A DNA stretch of 64,000 nucleotides from Engelhardtia mirabilis (GTDB lineage Bacteria > Planctomycetota > UBA1135 > GCA-002686595). The stretch's first letter is position 1, and the number at the start of each line of letters is the position of its first letter. Shown here piece by piece: positions 16,441 to 26,250 of this stretch. The stretch is taken from the NCBI RefSeq assembly GCF_007748095.1, contig NZ_CP036287.1:4216001-4280000 (forward strand), written 5' to 3'. A program made the position numbers and the translations under genes. The notes beneath the pieces are model-generated. The model worked only from the letters and a program-made list of their open reading frames with translations, was not told the origin of the DNA and searched no databases.

Positions 16441-18972
16441 ATGAACACCCATTTCCGACTGCTCCCCTGCGCGGCCCGCTGCGGCATCCTGCTCGCCGCT
16501 GCAATTGCGGCCGTGCCGTCCACCGGTCGCGCCCAATCCGTCCTGTCCGTCAGTGGCTCGGGTGCGAGCATGGATGCCACGCAGGTCTACTTCGCGATCA
16601 CCGCCAAGTCCGAGGATCTGCGTATCTGCGGCCTCTCCTATGTGCGCGACGATCAGGATTCGAAGGGGATCGCCTATTTCTCCTCGGCGGATGTCTCCGT
16701 CTGGTCGGCCCCCAGCGGTACCAGCACGACCAGCCAGGCCGGATGGCTCCCGAGCTTCGTGGGCACGATCACGCCCGAGTTTGCGTCGACCCTGACCTAT
16801 GTCCCGTTCGACATCGACATCGAGATCCCGGCCGGTGAGACCCGCTCGGTCTCGGTCATCTCCGTCGATGGTGCAGGAGGTCCGATCGACGAGACGATCG
16901 GCCTTGCGGTCCAACAGGTCTCAGGACTCGGCATCACGGAGAACGACGATTTGATCGTCGGTCCCGGCAGCTCGAGCGGCTCCACGACCACATTCACCGG
17001 CGGTCAGACGCCGGCCGTCTTCTACGGGCTCTTGCACTATGCCGTGGGCGACGATCCCTGTGGCACGGGCGACCTGCCGATCACGCTGCTGCCACCCATG
17101 CTGTACGACGGTCCCGAGCCGGGCGGCGTCGGCCCCTTGTCGGCCGGCCAGGTGTATGTGGTCCAGCCCGGCACCTTTGGCTGGGCCGAGATCCCACCGG
17201 GCAAGACCCTCACCACGGCTCCGAACACGATCATCAAGCTCGGCAACGGTAGTGAGGCCGCCAGCCGAATCAACGTCAAGGGCACCGCCAACTGGAACGA
17301 CACCGCCGTCACTTCGATCTACGACGACGAGATCGGGGGCGACACCGACGGTCAACTCGGACTGACCTCGCGCGAGCCCATGGCCGGGGACTTCGAGGGC
17401 CTGCACTTCCAGGCCAGCTCGGACGACAGCATCTGGGACGGCGGTAGCGTGCGATTCGCCGGCAGCAACTCCTCCCTCGCTCCCGTTCACCTGTTCGACA
17501 CGGACGCGACGGTCCGCAATCTGATCGTGACCGACAACGCTGCCCCCGGCGGATTCGTGATCGACGCCAATGACCGCGGTCAGCCGACGGTCGAGCGCAA
17601 CTTCATCGCGGACAACGGTGGTGCAGCGATCGGCGGGGTCAGCTTCGACATGCTCGGCGGGTTCCTCGACAACCTGGCCCTGAACAACGCCGTGGGCGAC
17701 TACCTGCAGATCACCGGCAGCAAGATCGGCTGCACCTCGACGGGTCCCACCGCGGTGACCAAGGACGTGAACGTGACCACGTCCCACTTCCCCGGTCCGG
17801 TGCTCGTGATCGACGGGAACGTCTGCGTCCAATCGGGCGCGATGCTGACCTTCGGTCCCGGCATCGCCATCAAGTTCACGCCGGGGACCGGCGGTGCGAT
17901 CGAGGCGCGCAGCGGCAGTGTCCTGGAGTTCAACGGCACCGGTGCCGAGCCGATCCGCCTGGCCTCCCTCGGCAATGACTCGCTGGTAGGCGATACCGAC
18001 AAGAACGGCGCGGACACGGCTGCGCCCGGCGACCTCCGGGGGATCCACTTCGCCCCGGGTTCGATCGGGCGCATGGTCCACACCGAGGTTCACGACGGCG
18101 GGGTCGGGGGTGCGGCCATCACCCTGCAGTCCAGCCAGGTCGCGGCCGAAGCGTTGGTCTCGGAGCGGTCGAGCACCCGCGGCCTCGAGGTCTCGGCGCT
18201 CCAGGGCGACCTGTTCAACTTGCAGGTGCGCGGCAGCCTCGGCGACGGCATCTACGCCAGCGGCTTCGGCGGCTCGATCGAGCACGCCACCGTGACCGAC
18301 AGCGGGGGCGACGGGTTCGGCACGGCGGGCGGGACCTTCAGCGGCAAGGTCCGCAACTCCATCGCCTGGAACAGCGTCGGCTCGAACTTCGGCCTGGGCT
18401 TCGACGCCGGCAACGTCAGTTACTCACTGGGTGGTTTCACCACAGGAAGCGGCAACCTGAACCAGGATCCGCTGCTCGACGTCCAAGGCGTGCCCAGCGC
18501 CAACTCCCCGGTCGTCGACGCCGGGCAGAGTGGTGGTGGCCAGTTCACCGACCTGGACGACGGAGATCGCTTCGCCATCGGGACCCTCGGCCCCTACCCC
18601 GACATGGGCGCCTTGGAGTACCGCAAGGCCGACCTGACGGCGGAGCCATTCGCGGCGGGCGAGTCCGTCTCGATCACGGCCACCTCGCCCTTGGGTGACG
18701 GCCTACCCACCGTGTTCGCGGTCGGGGTCCCCAACGCCGTCTACCTTCCCGGCCTGGGCTTGATCGGCTTCGACGTCGCGAGCTTCCTGATCCTCGGCCT
18801 GGGCCTGACCGGCACGGAATTCCTGGTTCCCACCCCTGCCCAAGCTCCCGGCGGCACGTCGCTGGTCGGCGTGCACTACGCCTTCCAGGCCTTCGTCGCC
18901 ACCCCCGCCGACGGCCTGGTCCCGACGCCCTTCGCGGAGCTCACCGCGCAGAGCAAGGTCTTCGCCGACTGA
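16441..18972 (+). CDS. secreted right-handed beta-helix protein with planctomycete C-terminal module
   Basis: An 843-residue product. ATG 16441 is chosen because it gives a signal peptide (residues 1-31, ending GRAQ). About residues 180-700 consist of parallel beta-helix type repeats (VRNLIVTDNAAPGG, VERNFIADNGGAA, SIEHATVTDSGGDG, KVRNSIAWNSVGS). They close with NSPVVDAGQSGGG and DMGALEY, the ending of choice-of-anchor Q/pectate-lyase-like secreted proteins. The last 110 residues (LTAEPFAAGESVSITATSPL to the end) are another small planctomycete C-terminal module. Related folds bind or cleave polysaccharide; no catalytic motif is evident, so a surface or adhesin-like role is as likely. Confidence 0.8.
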   Translation: MNTHFRLLPCAARCGILLAAAIAAVPSTGRAQSVLSVSGSGASMDATQVYFAITAKSEDLRICGLSYVRDDQDSKGIAYFSSADVSVWSAPSGTSTTSQAGWLPSFVGTITPEFASTLTYVPFDIDIEIPAGETRSVSVISVDGAGGPIDETIGLAVQQVSGLGITENDDLIVGPGSSSGSTTTFTGGQTPAVFYGLLHYAVGDDPCGTGDLPITLLPPMLYDGPEPGGVGPLSAGQVYVVQPGTFGWAEIPPGKTLTTAPNTIIKLGNGSEAASRINVKGTANWNDTAVTSIYDDEIGGDTDGQLGLTSREPMAGDFEGLHFQASSDDSIWDGGSVRFAGSNSSLAPVHLFDTDATVRNLIVTDNAAPGGFVIDANDRGQPTVERNFIADNGGAAIGGVSFDMLGGFLDNLALNNAVGDYLQITGSKIGCTSTGPTAVTKDVNVTTSHFPGPVLVIDGNVCVQSGAMLTFGPGIAIKFTPGTGGAIEARSGSVLEFNGTGAEPIRLASLGNDSLVGDTDKNGADTAAPGDLRGIHFAPGSIGRMVHTEVHDGGVGGAAITLQSSQVAAEALVSERSSTRGLEVSALQGDLFNLQVRGSLGDGIYASGFGGSIEHATVTDSGGDGFGTAGGTFSGKVRNSIAWNSVGSNFGLGFDAGNVSYSLGGFTTGSGNLNQDPLLDVQGVPSANSPVVDAGQSGGGQFTDLDDGDRFAIGTLGPYPDMGALEYRKADLTAEPFAAGESVSITATSPLGDGLPTVFAVGVPNAVYLPGLGLIGFDVASFLILGLGLTGTEFLVPTPAQAPGGTSLVGVHYAFQAFVATPADGLVPTPFAELTAQSKVFAD

Positions 18973-19001
18973 TCGCCGCGGAGTCGCGCCCGGCTCCGAC
19001 T

Positions 19002-19041
19002 TCGCGCGGGGCGACCTCGACTTCGGGGCCGCCCCGCGCGA
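19002..19041 (+). terminator. hairpin after the beta-helix gene
   Basis: A perfect 12-bp stem (19002-19013 with 19030-19041, TCGCGCGGGGCG and its complement) closes a 16-nt loop 30 bp after the stop codon. It has no U tract. Confidence 0.6.
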
Positions 19042-19189
19042 CCTGGTCGGACTCGTGCAAGGCGTCGGGCGTGGATCCAGGCCATCTGCGTCGCGCAGCC
19101 GCGTCCCACAGCGCGAGTGCGGGACCGAGCCCCCCTCGACCGACGGCCGTGCAGCGCGATCCGGGGTCGACCCACTAACATGGGCGTCC

Positions 19190-22100
19190 ATGGGTCTCCC
19201 CTCCCTCCCTCGCCCCGAGCGGCCGATCGCGGCCCTCGCCCTGCTCCTGCTGGCCGGCACCGGCGCATCCCTGGCCCTGGCCGGCGCGCCCACCGGCGGC
19301 GACGCCGATCCCCGAGTGCCGGTGCGCTATTCGCGCGACGTGCGGCCGCTGCTCTCCGACCGCTGCTTCCTCTGCCACGGCCCAGACGAGGCCGCCCGCG
19401 CGGCGGACCTGCGACTGGACACCCACGCCTTCGCCACGGCGGAGCGCGACGGGGGACCGGCCATCGTCCCCGGTGACGCCGAGGCCAGTGAACTCTGGTA
19501 TCGGATCACGACCGACGACGCCGAGGACGCCATGCCGCCGAAGCGCTCCCACCGCGAGCGCTTCAGCGCCCAGGAGCGCGAGCTGATCCGGCGTTGGATC
19601 GACGACGGGGCGCAGTACGAGGAGCATTGGGCGTTCGTACCCCCCGTGCGACCGACGCCGCCGACGGTCGCGGACTTCGAGCACCCCGTGGATGCCTTCG
19701 TCGCCCGGCACCTCGGCGAGCTGGGGCTAGCGCCCTCGCCCGAGGAGCGCTCCGACCTGTTGCTGCGTCGCCTGTTCCTGGACCTGACGGGTCTGCCCCC
19801 GACCCCCGCCGAGTTGGACGCGTTCCAAGCCGACTACGATGCCCCCGGGTCCGATCGCGACGCGGTCTGGCTCGCTTGGATCGACCGCCTGTTCGGCGAG
19901 GAGCCCTACCGCTCGCGCTATGCGGAGCGCATGACTGCGCCCTGGCTGGACCAGGCCCGCTACGCGGACACCTCGGGCATCCACATGGATGCCGGGCGTC
20001 AGATCTGGCCCTGGCGCGACTGGGTCCTCGCGGCCTTTCGCGACAACATGCCCTTCGACCGCTTCCTGACCGAGCAGCTGGCCGGGGACCTCCTGCCTGA
20101 CGCGACCGTCGATCAGTTGGTCGCCAGCGGCTTCAACCGCAACCACGTCACCACCGACGAGGGCGGTGCGATCGACGAGGAGTACCTGGTCGAGTACGCC
20201 GTCGATCGCGTCGACACCACCGGCCAGGTGTTCCTGGGTCTGACCGTCGGCTGCGCCCGCTGCCACGACCACAAGTTCGATCCGATCACCCAAGAGGACT
20301 TCTACCGCTTCTTCTCGTACTTCAACTCGAACGAGGAGCCCGGGCTCTACTCCCAAGTGCCGAATCCCAACCGCGCCCTCGAGCCCTTCATCGAGGTGCC
20401 CAGCGCGGAGCAGGTGCGGGCGCGTGAAGAGTTGGCGTCGGACCTCGCGGCGCTGCGTGCGGAGCTGGGCGAGCCCAGTGAGCAGGACCGCGCGGCCTTG
20501 GCCCAGTGGCGCAGCGCGCTGCCCGGGGACCTGGGCCTGCAATGGGTCTCGACGACCCTCGTCGATGCGAGCTCCAGCGCCGGCACGACCTTCGTCGAGT
20601 TGGACGACGGTAGCCTGCGCGCCGAGGGCCCCGCGCCCGCGACGGACGTCCACCGCATCACCCTGCGGACCGACGCCACCGACCTGCGCCTGTTGCAGCT
20701 CGACGCCCTCGGTGACGCGCTGCTGGAGAACGGCGCCCCCGGCCGCGCCGACAACGGCAACGCGGTGCTGACCTCGATCCGCGTCGAGGCGCGCTCCGTC
20801 GCCGACCCGAGCGTGTCCGAACCGGTCGAGTTGACCTGGGCCTGGGCCGACTACGCCCAGACCAACGACGACTACGGCGTGCTGCGTGCCTTCGACCAGC
20901 GCCACAACACGGGCTGGGCCATCGCCGGACACACGGACGGCTCCGAGCGCACGGCGCTGTTCCTGGCCGACCATCCGTTCGGCTACGAGGGCGGCACCGA
21001 GGTCACGGTGACCCTGGGCTACGAGTCGATCTGGAACGGCCACTCGTTCGGGCGCACGCGCCTGGGCCTGGCGACCCTGGGCGAGGCGGGCGTCGCCGAC
21101 CTGCCCCTGGCCCAGGGGCCCTGGTACCAGGCCGGTCCCTTCGAGCTTCCCACGGCTACGGGCGCCTACCAGCGCGTCTTCGGGCCGGAGTCCGACACGA
21201 GCCTGGACCCCATGCTCGAGTTCGAGGCCCTCGAGGGCTCGCCTCGCCGCTGGACCTACCGCAGCGACTTCGCCGACGGCGTCGTGACCTCCCTCGCCGG
21301 CGGCGTCAACGTGCACTACGTCGCCAAGGAGATCTGGTCGCCCGAAGACCGCTCGGTCGAGGTCTCCCTCGGCAGCGACGACGGCTTCACGATCCTCGTG
21401 AATGGCGTCCAGGTGGCCGCCAGCGAGTTGCCGCGCGGCGCGGCCGCCGACCAGAACCGTGTCACGCTCCCCCTGCGCGCCGGTCGCAACGCACTGGTAT
21501 TCAAGGTCATCAACACCGGCGGCGCGGCGGGCTTCTACTTCAGCGCACTCGAGGGCGACGAGGTCTTGGGCCAGGGTCTGGTCGCTGCCCTGGTGGAACC
21601 GGGCGCGCGCGCCGACGCTGCGCCCGACTACGTTCCGCGCGAGACGGCCGCCGCCCCCACCCTCGGCGCGTCGATCCTGCACGGATTCCGGCTGACCCGC
21701 TCCCCCGACTACGCCGCGCGCCTGGCCCGCGAGGCCGAGTTGGTGGCCGCGACCGAGGAGCTCGAGGCGTCGATCCCGCGCACCATGGTCATGCGCGAGC
21801 GGATGGAGCCGCGCCAGACCTTCGTGTTGAGTCGGGGCGAGTACGACAAGGCCGATCCCGAGCGCCCGGTGGAGCCGGGTATTCCCTCGCTCTTCGCGGG
21901 GCTCGCCACCCAGGGCGAGGCCGCGGGCGGCGAGCGGGCGACGCGCGTCGACCTGGCGCGCTGGATGACCTCCCCCGACAACCCCCTGGTCGCACGGGTC
22001 GCCGTCAACCGCTACTGGCAACTGCTCTTCGGGACCGGGCTCGTCGCCACCTCCGGGGACTTCGGCTTCCAGGGCTCGTGGCCCACCCATCCGCAGCTGC

Positions 22101-22891
22101 TCGACTGGCTAGCAACCGAGTTCGTCGAGAGCGGCTGGGACGTGCAAGGCCTGCTGCGCACGGTCCTGACCAGCGCGACCTACCGTCAGTCCTCGCGGGT
22201 GCGACCCGAAGTCGCCGCGATCGACCCCGACGGCGCGCTGCTGGCGAGCTACCCCAGGCGCCGGCTCGAGGCGGAGGCCATCCGCGACCTGGCCCTGTAC
22301 ACCTCCGGCCTCCTGGTGGAGGAGTTGGGCGGCCCCTCGGTCAAACCCTACCAGCCGCCGGGCCTGTGGCAGGAGATCGCCATGTTGGGCTCGAACACGC
22401 GCCTGTTCGAACGCGGCACCGGCGAGGACCTGTGGCGGCGCAGTCTGTACACCTACTGGAAGCGCGCCGCCCCGCCGCCGGCCATGCTGACCTTCGACGC
22501 GCCGACGCGCGAGTCCTGCGTGATCAAGCGCGGCGTCACCAACACCCCACTGCAGGCCCTGGTCCTGTGGAACGACGAGCAGTACGTCGAGGCCGCGCGC
22601 AAGCTGGCCGAGCGCAGCCTGGCGGAGGCCGAGGGCGACGCAGCCGTGCTGACGCTGATGTTCCGTCGCTGCACCGGCAGGGCGCCGGAGCGAGCGGAGT
22701 TGGCGATCCTGACCGCCGCCCTCGACGACCACCGCGCGCGCTACGCGGCCGCTCCCGAGGACGCCGCCGCTCTGGTCGCCGTGGGCGAAGCGATGCTCGC
22801 GGAGGGCGCCCCCGACCCGGCCGAGCTGGCCGCCTGGACCCTGGTGGCCAGCGCGATCCTGAACCTCCACGCCACGATCACCCAGGGCTGA
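19190..22891 (+). CDS. planctomycete cytochrome c (PSCyt1) / DUF1549 (PSCyt2) / DUF1553 protein
   Basis: A 1233-residue exported protein. Start ATG 19190 places a signal sequence at residues about 12-33. Domains in order: PSCyt1 cytochrome-c-like with heme motif CFLCH (Cys59, Cys62, His63) in RCFLCHGPDEAAR; DUF1549 (about 150-400) with a second CxxCH, CARCHDHKFDPITQEDFY; a middle region of about 450 residues containing a PA14/SLH-like patch (DDGFTILVNGVQV); and DUF1553 (about 880-1210) with FGFQGSWPTHPQLLDWLA and VARVAVNRYWQLLFGTG. This architecture is nearly confined to Planctomycetota and Verrucomicrobiota, where it is thought to take part in periplasmic redox or polymer breakdown; the reaction is undefined. 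It is one base from the DUF1501 gene. Confidence 0.93.
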   Translation: MGLPSLPRPERPIAALALLLLAGTGASLALAGAPTGGDADPRVPVRYSRDVRPLLSDRCFLCHGPDEAARAADLRLDTHAFATAERDGGPAIVPGDAEASELWYRITTDDAEDAMPPKRSHRERFSAQERELIRRWIDDGAQYEEHWAFVPPVRPTPPTVADFEHPVDAFVARHLGELGLAPSPEERSDLLLRRLFLDLTGLPPTPAELDAFQADYDAPGSDRDAVWLAWIDRLFGEEPYRSRYAERMTAPWLDQARYADTSGIHMDAGRQIWPWRDWVLAAFRDNMPFDRFLTEQLAGDLLPDATVDQLVASGFNRNHVTTDEGGAIDEEYLVEYAVDRVDTTGQVFLGLTVGCARCHDHKFDPITQEDFYRFFSYFNSNEEPGLYSQVPNPNRALEPFIEVPSAEQVRAREELASDLAALRAELGEPSEQDRAALAQWRSALPGDLGLQWVSTTLVDASSSAGTTFVELDDGSLRAEGPAPATDVHRITLRTDATDLRLLQLDALGDALLENGAPGRADNGNAVLTSIRVEARSVADPSVSEPVELTWAWADYAQTNDDYGVLRAFDQRHNTGWAIAGHTDGSERTALFLADHPFGYEGGTEVTVTLGYESIWNGHSFGRTRLGLATLGEAGVADLPLAQGPWYQAGPFELPTATGAYQRVFGPESDTSLDPMLEFEALEGSPRRWTYRSDFADGVVTSLAGGVNVHYVAKEIWSPEDRSVEVSLGSDDGFTILVNGVQVAASELPRGAAADQNRVTLPLRAGRNALVFKVINTGGAAGFYFSALEGDEVLGQGLVAALVEPGARADAAPDYVPRETAAAPTLGASILHGFRLTRSPDYAARLAREAELVAATEELEASIPRTMVMRERMEPRQTFVLSRGEYDKADPERPVEPGIPSLFAGLATQGEAAGGERATRVDLARWMTSPDNPLVARVAVNRYWQLLFGTGLVATSGDFGFQGSWPTHPQLLDWLATEFVESGWDVQGLLRTVLTSATYRQSSRVRPEVAAIDPDGALLASYPRRRLEAEAIRDLALYTSGLLVEELGGPSVKPYQPPGLWQEIAMLGSNTRLFERGTGEDLWRRSLYTYWKRAAPPPAMLTFDAPTRESCVIKRGVTNTPLQALVLWNDEQYVEAARKLAERSLAEAEGDAAVLTLMFRRCTGRAPERAELAILTAALDDHRARYAAAPEDAAALVAVGEAMLAEGAPDPAELAAWTLVASAILNLHATITQG

Positions 22892-22892
22892 G

Positions 22893-24380
22893 ATGACCAA
22901 CGACGAACACTTGGATCCGATCGACGAGCGGCGGCGACTGCTCACGAGGCGACGCTTCTTCGGTCTCGGCGCCGCCGGCGTGGGCGGCTTGCTGGGCCAA
23001 GCTGCTCTGGGTTCGCTCCTGACCGGTGGCTCCGCGTCCGGTTCAACGGCGGCCAACTCCAGCGGACTGGCGGCGGGCCCCCACTTCCGGCCCAAGGCCA
23101 AGCGTGTGATCTACCTCCACATGGAGGGCGGGCCCAGCCACTTGGACCTGTGGGACTACAAGCCCGGCCTGCGCACGCGTTTCGACGAGGACCTGCCGGA
23201 CTCGATCCGCAAGGGCCAGCGCCTGACGACGATGACCAGCGGGCAGTCGCGCTTTCCCGTCGCGCCGAGCATGTTCCGCTTCAGCCGCTACCCCAACGAG
23301 CAGGACGGCGCCTGGGTCAGCGAGGTCATGCCCCACACCGGCGGCATGGCGCGCGAGCTCTGCATCGTGCGTTCGATGCACACGGACGCGATCAACCACG
23401 AGCCGGCAATCACGTTCTTCCAGACCGGCAGCCAGCAGCCCGGGCGCCCGAGCTTCGGCTCCTGGATGAGCTACGGCCTGGGTAGCGCCAACGAGAACCT
23501 GCCCACCTTCGTGGTCCTGATCACCCAAGGCATCGGGAACATGCAGGCCCTGAGCGAGCGCTTCTGGGGCAGCGGCTTCCTCGACGGACGGCACCAGGGT
23601 TGCAAGATTCGCAGCGGCAACAACCCGGTTCTATACCTGAGCGACCCCGACGGCGTGGAGCGCGACGACCGCCGGCGCATGCTCGACGCCGTTGCGGCCC
23701 TGAACCAGCAGGAGGCGGAGCGCACCCTGGACCCCGAGGTCTCCACGCGCCTGGCCCAGTACGAGATGGCCTACCGCATGCAGATGTCGGTGCCGGAGCT
23801 GGTCGACTTCTCGGACGAGGACCCGCACACGCTCGAGATGTACGGACCGGAGGTCTCCAAGCCCGGCAGCTTCGCCGCCAACTGCCTCCTGGCGCGCCGT
23901 CTGGCGGAGCGCGGGGTGCGCTTCATCCAGCTCTACATGCGCGGCTGGGACGCCCACGGCAACCTGCCCAGCGAACTTCGCAGCCAGGCCGGCGCGGTGG
24001 ACCAACCCCAGGCCGCACTGCTGCGCGACCTGGCCCGGCGCGGCCTGCTCGAGGACACGATCGTGCTCTGGGCCGGCGAGTTCGGTCGCACCGTCTACAG
24101 CCAGGGCACACTGACGCAGACCAACTACGGGCGCGACCACCACCCGCGCGCCTTCTCCCTGTGGTTGGCCGGAGGCGGCTTCCAGCGCGGCATCGTCCAC
24201 GGCGCCACCGACGACTACGGCTACAACATCGTGCGCGATCCGGTCTCCGTGCACGACCTGCACGCGACGATGCTGAACCAACTGGGCTTCGACCACGAGC
24301 GCCTGACCCACCGCACCCTCGGCCGCGACTACCGCTTGACCGACGTCGCCGGACGGGTCGTCCCCGAGCTGCTCGCCTGA
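22893..24380 (+). CDS. Tat-exported DUF1501 family protein
   Basis: A 495-residue protein with an N-terminal twin-arginine signal (LLTRRRFFGLGAAGVGGLLG). The rest matches DUF1501, an alkaline-phosphatase/sulfatase-like fold: HMEGGPSHLDLWDYKP, the tract around IVRSMHTDAINHEPA, and the C-terminal metal-site-like segment LWAGEFGRTVYSQG then GRDHHPRAFSLWLAGGG. It starts 1 nt after the DUF1549/DUF1553 gene; this pairing is typical of planctomycetes, and the two products are expected to work together in the periplasm. The substrate is unknown. Confidence 0.93.
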   Translation: MTNDEHLDPIDERRRLLTRRRFFGLGAAGVGGLLGQAALGSLLTGGSASGSTAANSSGLAAGPHFRPKAKRVIYLHMEGGPSHLDLWDYKPGLRTRFDEDLPDSIRKGQRLTTMTSGQSRFPVAPSMFRFSRYPNEQDGAWVSEVMPHTGGMARELCIVRSMHTDAINHEPAITFFQTGSQQPGRPSFGSWMSYGLGSANENLPTFVVLITQGIGNMQALSERFWGSGFLDGRHQGCKIRSGNNPVLYLSDPDGVERDDRRRMLDAVAALNQQEAERTLDPEVSTRLAQYEMAYRMQMSVPELVDFSDEDPHTLEMYGPEVSKPGSFAANCLLARRLAERGVRFIQLYMRGWDAHGNLPSELRSQAGAVDQPQAALLRDLARRGLLEDTIVLWAGEFGRTVYSQGTLTQTNYGRDHHPRAFSLWLAGGGFQRGIVHGATDDYGYNIVRDPVSVHDLHATMLNQLGFDHERLTHRTLGRDYRLTDVAGRVVPELLA

Positions 24381-24388
24381 ATCGCCCC

Positions 24389-26086
24389 GTGATCGACCTC
24401 TCCATCTTCGAATCCGTGGACTGGGCCGCGGCCGTGGCGCGCTTGCACCCGGTCGTCCTGCACCTGCCGGTCGGGCTGTTGGTCGCCCTCGCCTGCGTGG
24501 AGCTGTGGCGCCTGGTGCGTCGTCGGCGCGAACCCGACGGCAGCCGCGCGGTGCTCGTCTTCCTGCTCGCGGTCACGGCGCCGATGGCTGCGGTGTCCGG
24601 TTGGCTGTTGCACGAGACCGAGAGCTACGGCGCGGGCGTCGAGTGGCACGAGTACCTGGGTATCGCGCTGATGGTGCTCTGCCTGGGCACGGGTCTCGCG
24701 TTCTGGCGCGGGTCGCGGGGCTACGCCTGGCTGTTGGCCCTGTCGGTCGGTCTGCTCCTGCCCACCGCACACCTGGGTGGAAGCCTGACCCACGGCGACG
24801 ACTTCCTGACCGAGCCCTGGACCGAGGCGCTCGAGGGCGCGGACGCAGATCCGCAGGCGTCGGGTCCCCTGGCGGACTCGCTCGCGACCGACTGCTGGAT
24901 CGAGGTGGCGCCGGTGAGCCACGACTTCGATGCGGTTGCGCCTTTCTTCGACAGCTACTGCACCCGCTGCCATGGCGAGCGCAAGCAGAAGGGCGGTCTG
25001 GCCCTGCACGACATGGCTTCGCTGCTGGCGGGCGGTGAGGACGGACCGGTAGTGCTCGCCGGCGATCCCGCCGGAAGCCCCCTGGTGCGCCACCTGCGAC
25101 TGCCGCTGGAGGACGACGACCACATGCCCCCGGCCGAGAAGGCCCAGCCCACGGCCCAGGAGATCGAGGCCGTCGCGGCCTGGATCGGGACCCTCGGGGC
25201 GCCGGGCGCCGAGGCCGTCGTGACCGGCGACGCGGACGGCCGGGCTGCAGCGCTCGCGGTCCCAACGGCCGCGCCCAGCATTGCCGAGCCGCAGGTCGCC
25301 GAGTCGACCTCGGCGGCGTCCACCGACGAGCCCGCCACCCCGTCAATCGAACCGAACGCCATCGAACGCAGCGCCTCGATCCGGAACCTGCGCGAGCTGC
25401 TGGTACACGTGGAGGGCCTGGGTCGCGACTCGGACGACCTCGCCGTCGACTTCACCGCCGCCACGATCGAGCCTGGCCAGATCGCGGAACTGCTGGACTC
25501 CATCGCCAGCTCGGTCGTCGAGCTGAACCTGAGCGCGACCCCGCTCGCGCCCGCCGACCTCGAGTATCTCGCGCGGATACCGCGCCTCGAGCGACTCGAC
25601 CTGCGGCGCTCGCCGGATCCGTCGACGGACATCGGCCCGCTCGCCAACTGTCCGGCCCTGACCCTCCTGAACCTCTCGGGCACCGGGCTCGCCCCGGGAG
25701 CCGTCGACAGCGTCGCCTCCATCGCGAGCCTAGAGACCGCCTACCTCTGGGGCTGCGGACTCGACGAATCCGAGCTGCAACGCCTCGCGGCCCTGCGCCC
25801 TGCAGTTCGAATCGTGGGCTCCGTCGACGGTCCCGATGCTCCCCGGGAGGTCGAGCCAGACGTGGTCTTCGTGCGCGCCGATGTCGCGGCTGAAGCGCCG
25901 CCCGCGATCGCGTCGACCACCTCGCTGGCGCCGATCAACGACATCTGTCCGGTCTCGGGCACCCCTGTCGACCCGCGCTTCACGATCGCCCACGAAGGCC
26001 GCGTGGTCGGCTTCTGCTGCTCCAACTGTCCCAAGACTTTCTGGGACGATCCGAGCCGCTTCGAGGTTCTCCCCGCCGGCAACTGA
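24389..26086 (+). CDS. membrane protein: DUF2231-like TM domain, cytochrome c, leucine-rich and TRASH/YHS-like Cys domains
   Basis: A 565-residue product starting with GTG 24389, 8 nt after the DUF1501 gene. Residues about 15-135 hold four hydrophobic segments with the DUF2231-like opening RLHPVVLHLPVGLLVAL. A PSCyt1-like heme site CTRCH (Cys191, Cys194, His195) and DDDHMPPAEKAQPT follow. After a Pro/Ala linker come about four leucine-rich strands (VVELNLSATPLAPADL, RLERLDLRRS, ALTLLNLSGTGLAP, LETAYLWGCGL). The last 55 residues carry a YHS/TRASH-like cluster, ICPVSGTPVD and GFCCSNCPKTFWDDP, which could bind a metal. It probably tethers the exported cytochrome/DUF1501 system to the membrane (inference). 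Confidence 0.85.
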   Translation: MIDLSIFESVDWAAAVARLHPVVLHLPVGLLVALACVELWRLVRRRREPDGSRAVLVFLLAVTAPMAAVSGWLLHETESYGAGVEWHEYLGIALMVLCLGTGLAFWRGSRGYAWLLALSVGLLLPTAHLGGSLTHGDDFLTEPWTEALEGADADPQASGPLADSLATDCWIEVAPVSHDFDAVAPFFDSYCTRCHGERKQKGGLALHDMASLLAGGEDGPVVLAGDPAGSPLVRHLRLPLEDDDHMPPAEKAQPTAQEIEAVAAWIGTLGAPGAEAVVTGDADGRAAALAVPTAAPSIAEPQVAESTSAASTDEPATPSIEPNAIERSASIRNLRELLVHVEGLGRDSDDLAVDFTAATIEPGQIAELLDSIASSVVELNLSATPLAPADLEYLARIPRLERLDLRRSPDPSTDIGPLANCPALTLLNLSGTGLAPGAVDSVASIASLETAYLWGCGLDESELQRLAALRPAVRIVGSVDGPDAPREVEPDVVFVRADVAAEAPPAIASTTSLAPINDICPVSGTPVDPRFTIAHEGRVVGFCCSNCPKTFWDDPSRFEVLPAGN

Positions 26087-26250
26087 GACCGTCGCGGGCG
26101 GCTGAGATTGCCGCGCGCACTCACAGATCGCGACGGCCGCCGATCCATCGCAGCTTCGAGACGCGTCGAGCATTTGGTCGGCCCACAGGCTCACCAGGCC
26201 CCCTATGTTGACCGGGGCTCCAACCGCCCCTGGACCGCGGCTCCCCCAAG

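Noticed and set aside
19727..22090. 787-codon minus-strand frame within the DUF1549/DUF1553 gene
   Set aside because: Shadow of codon bias; the plus-strand protein has clear heme and family motifs along the same stretch.
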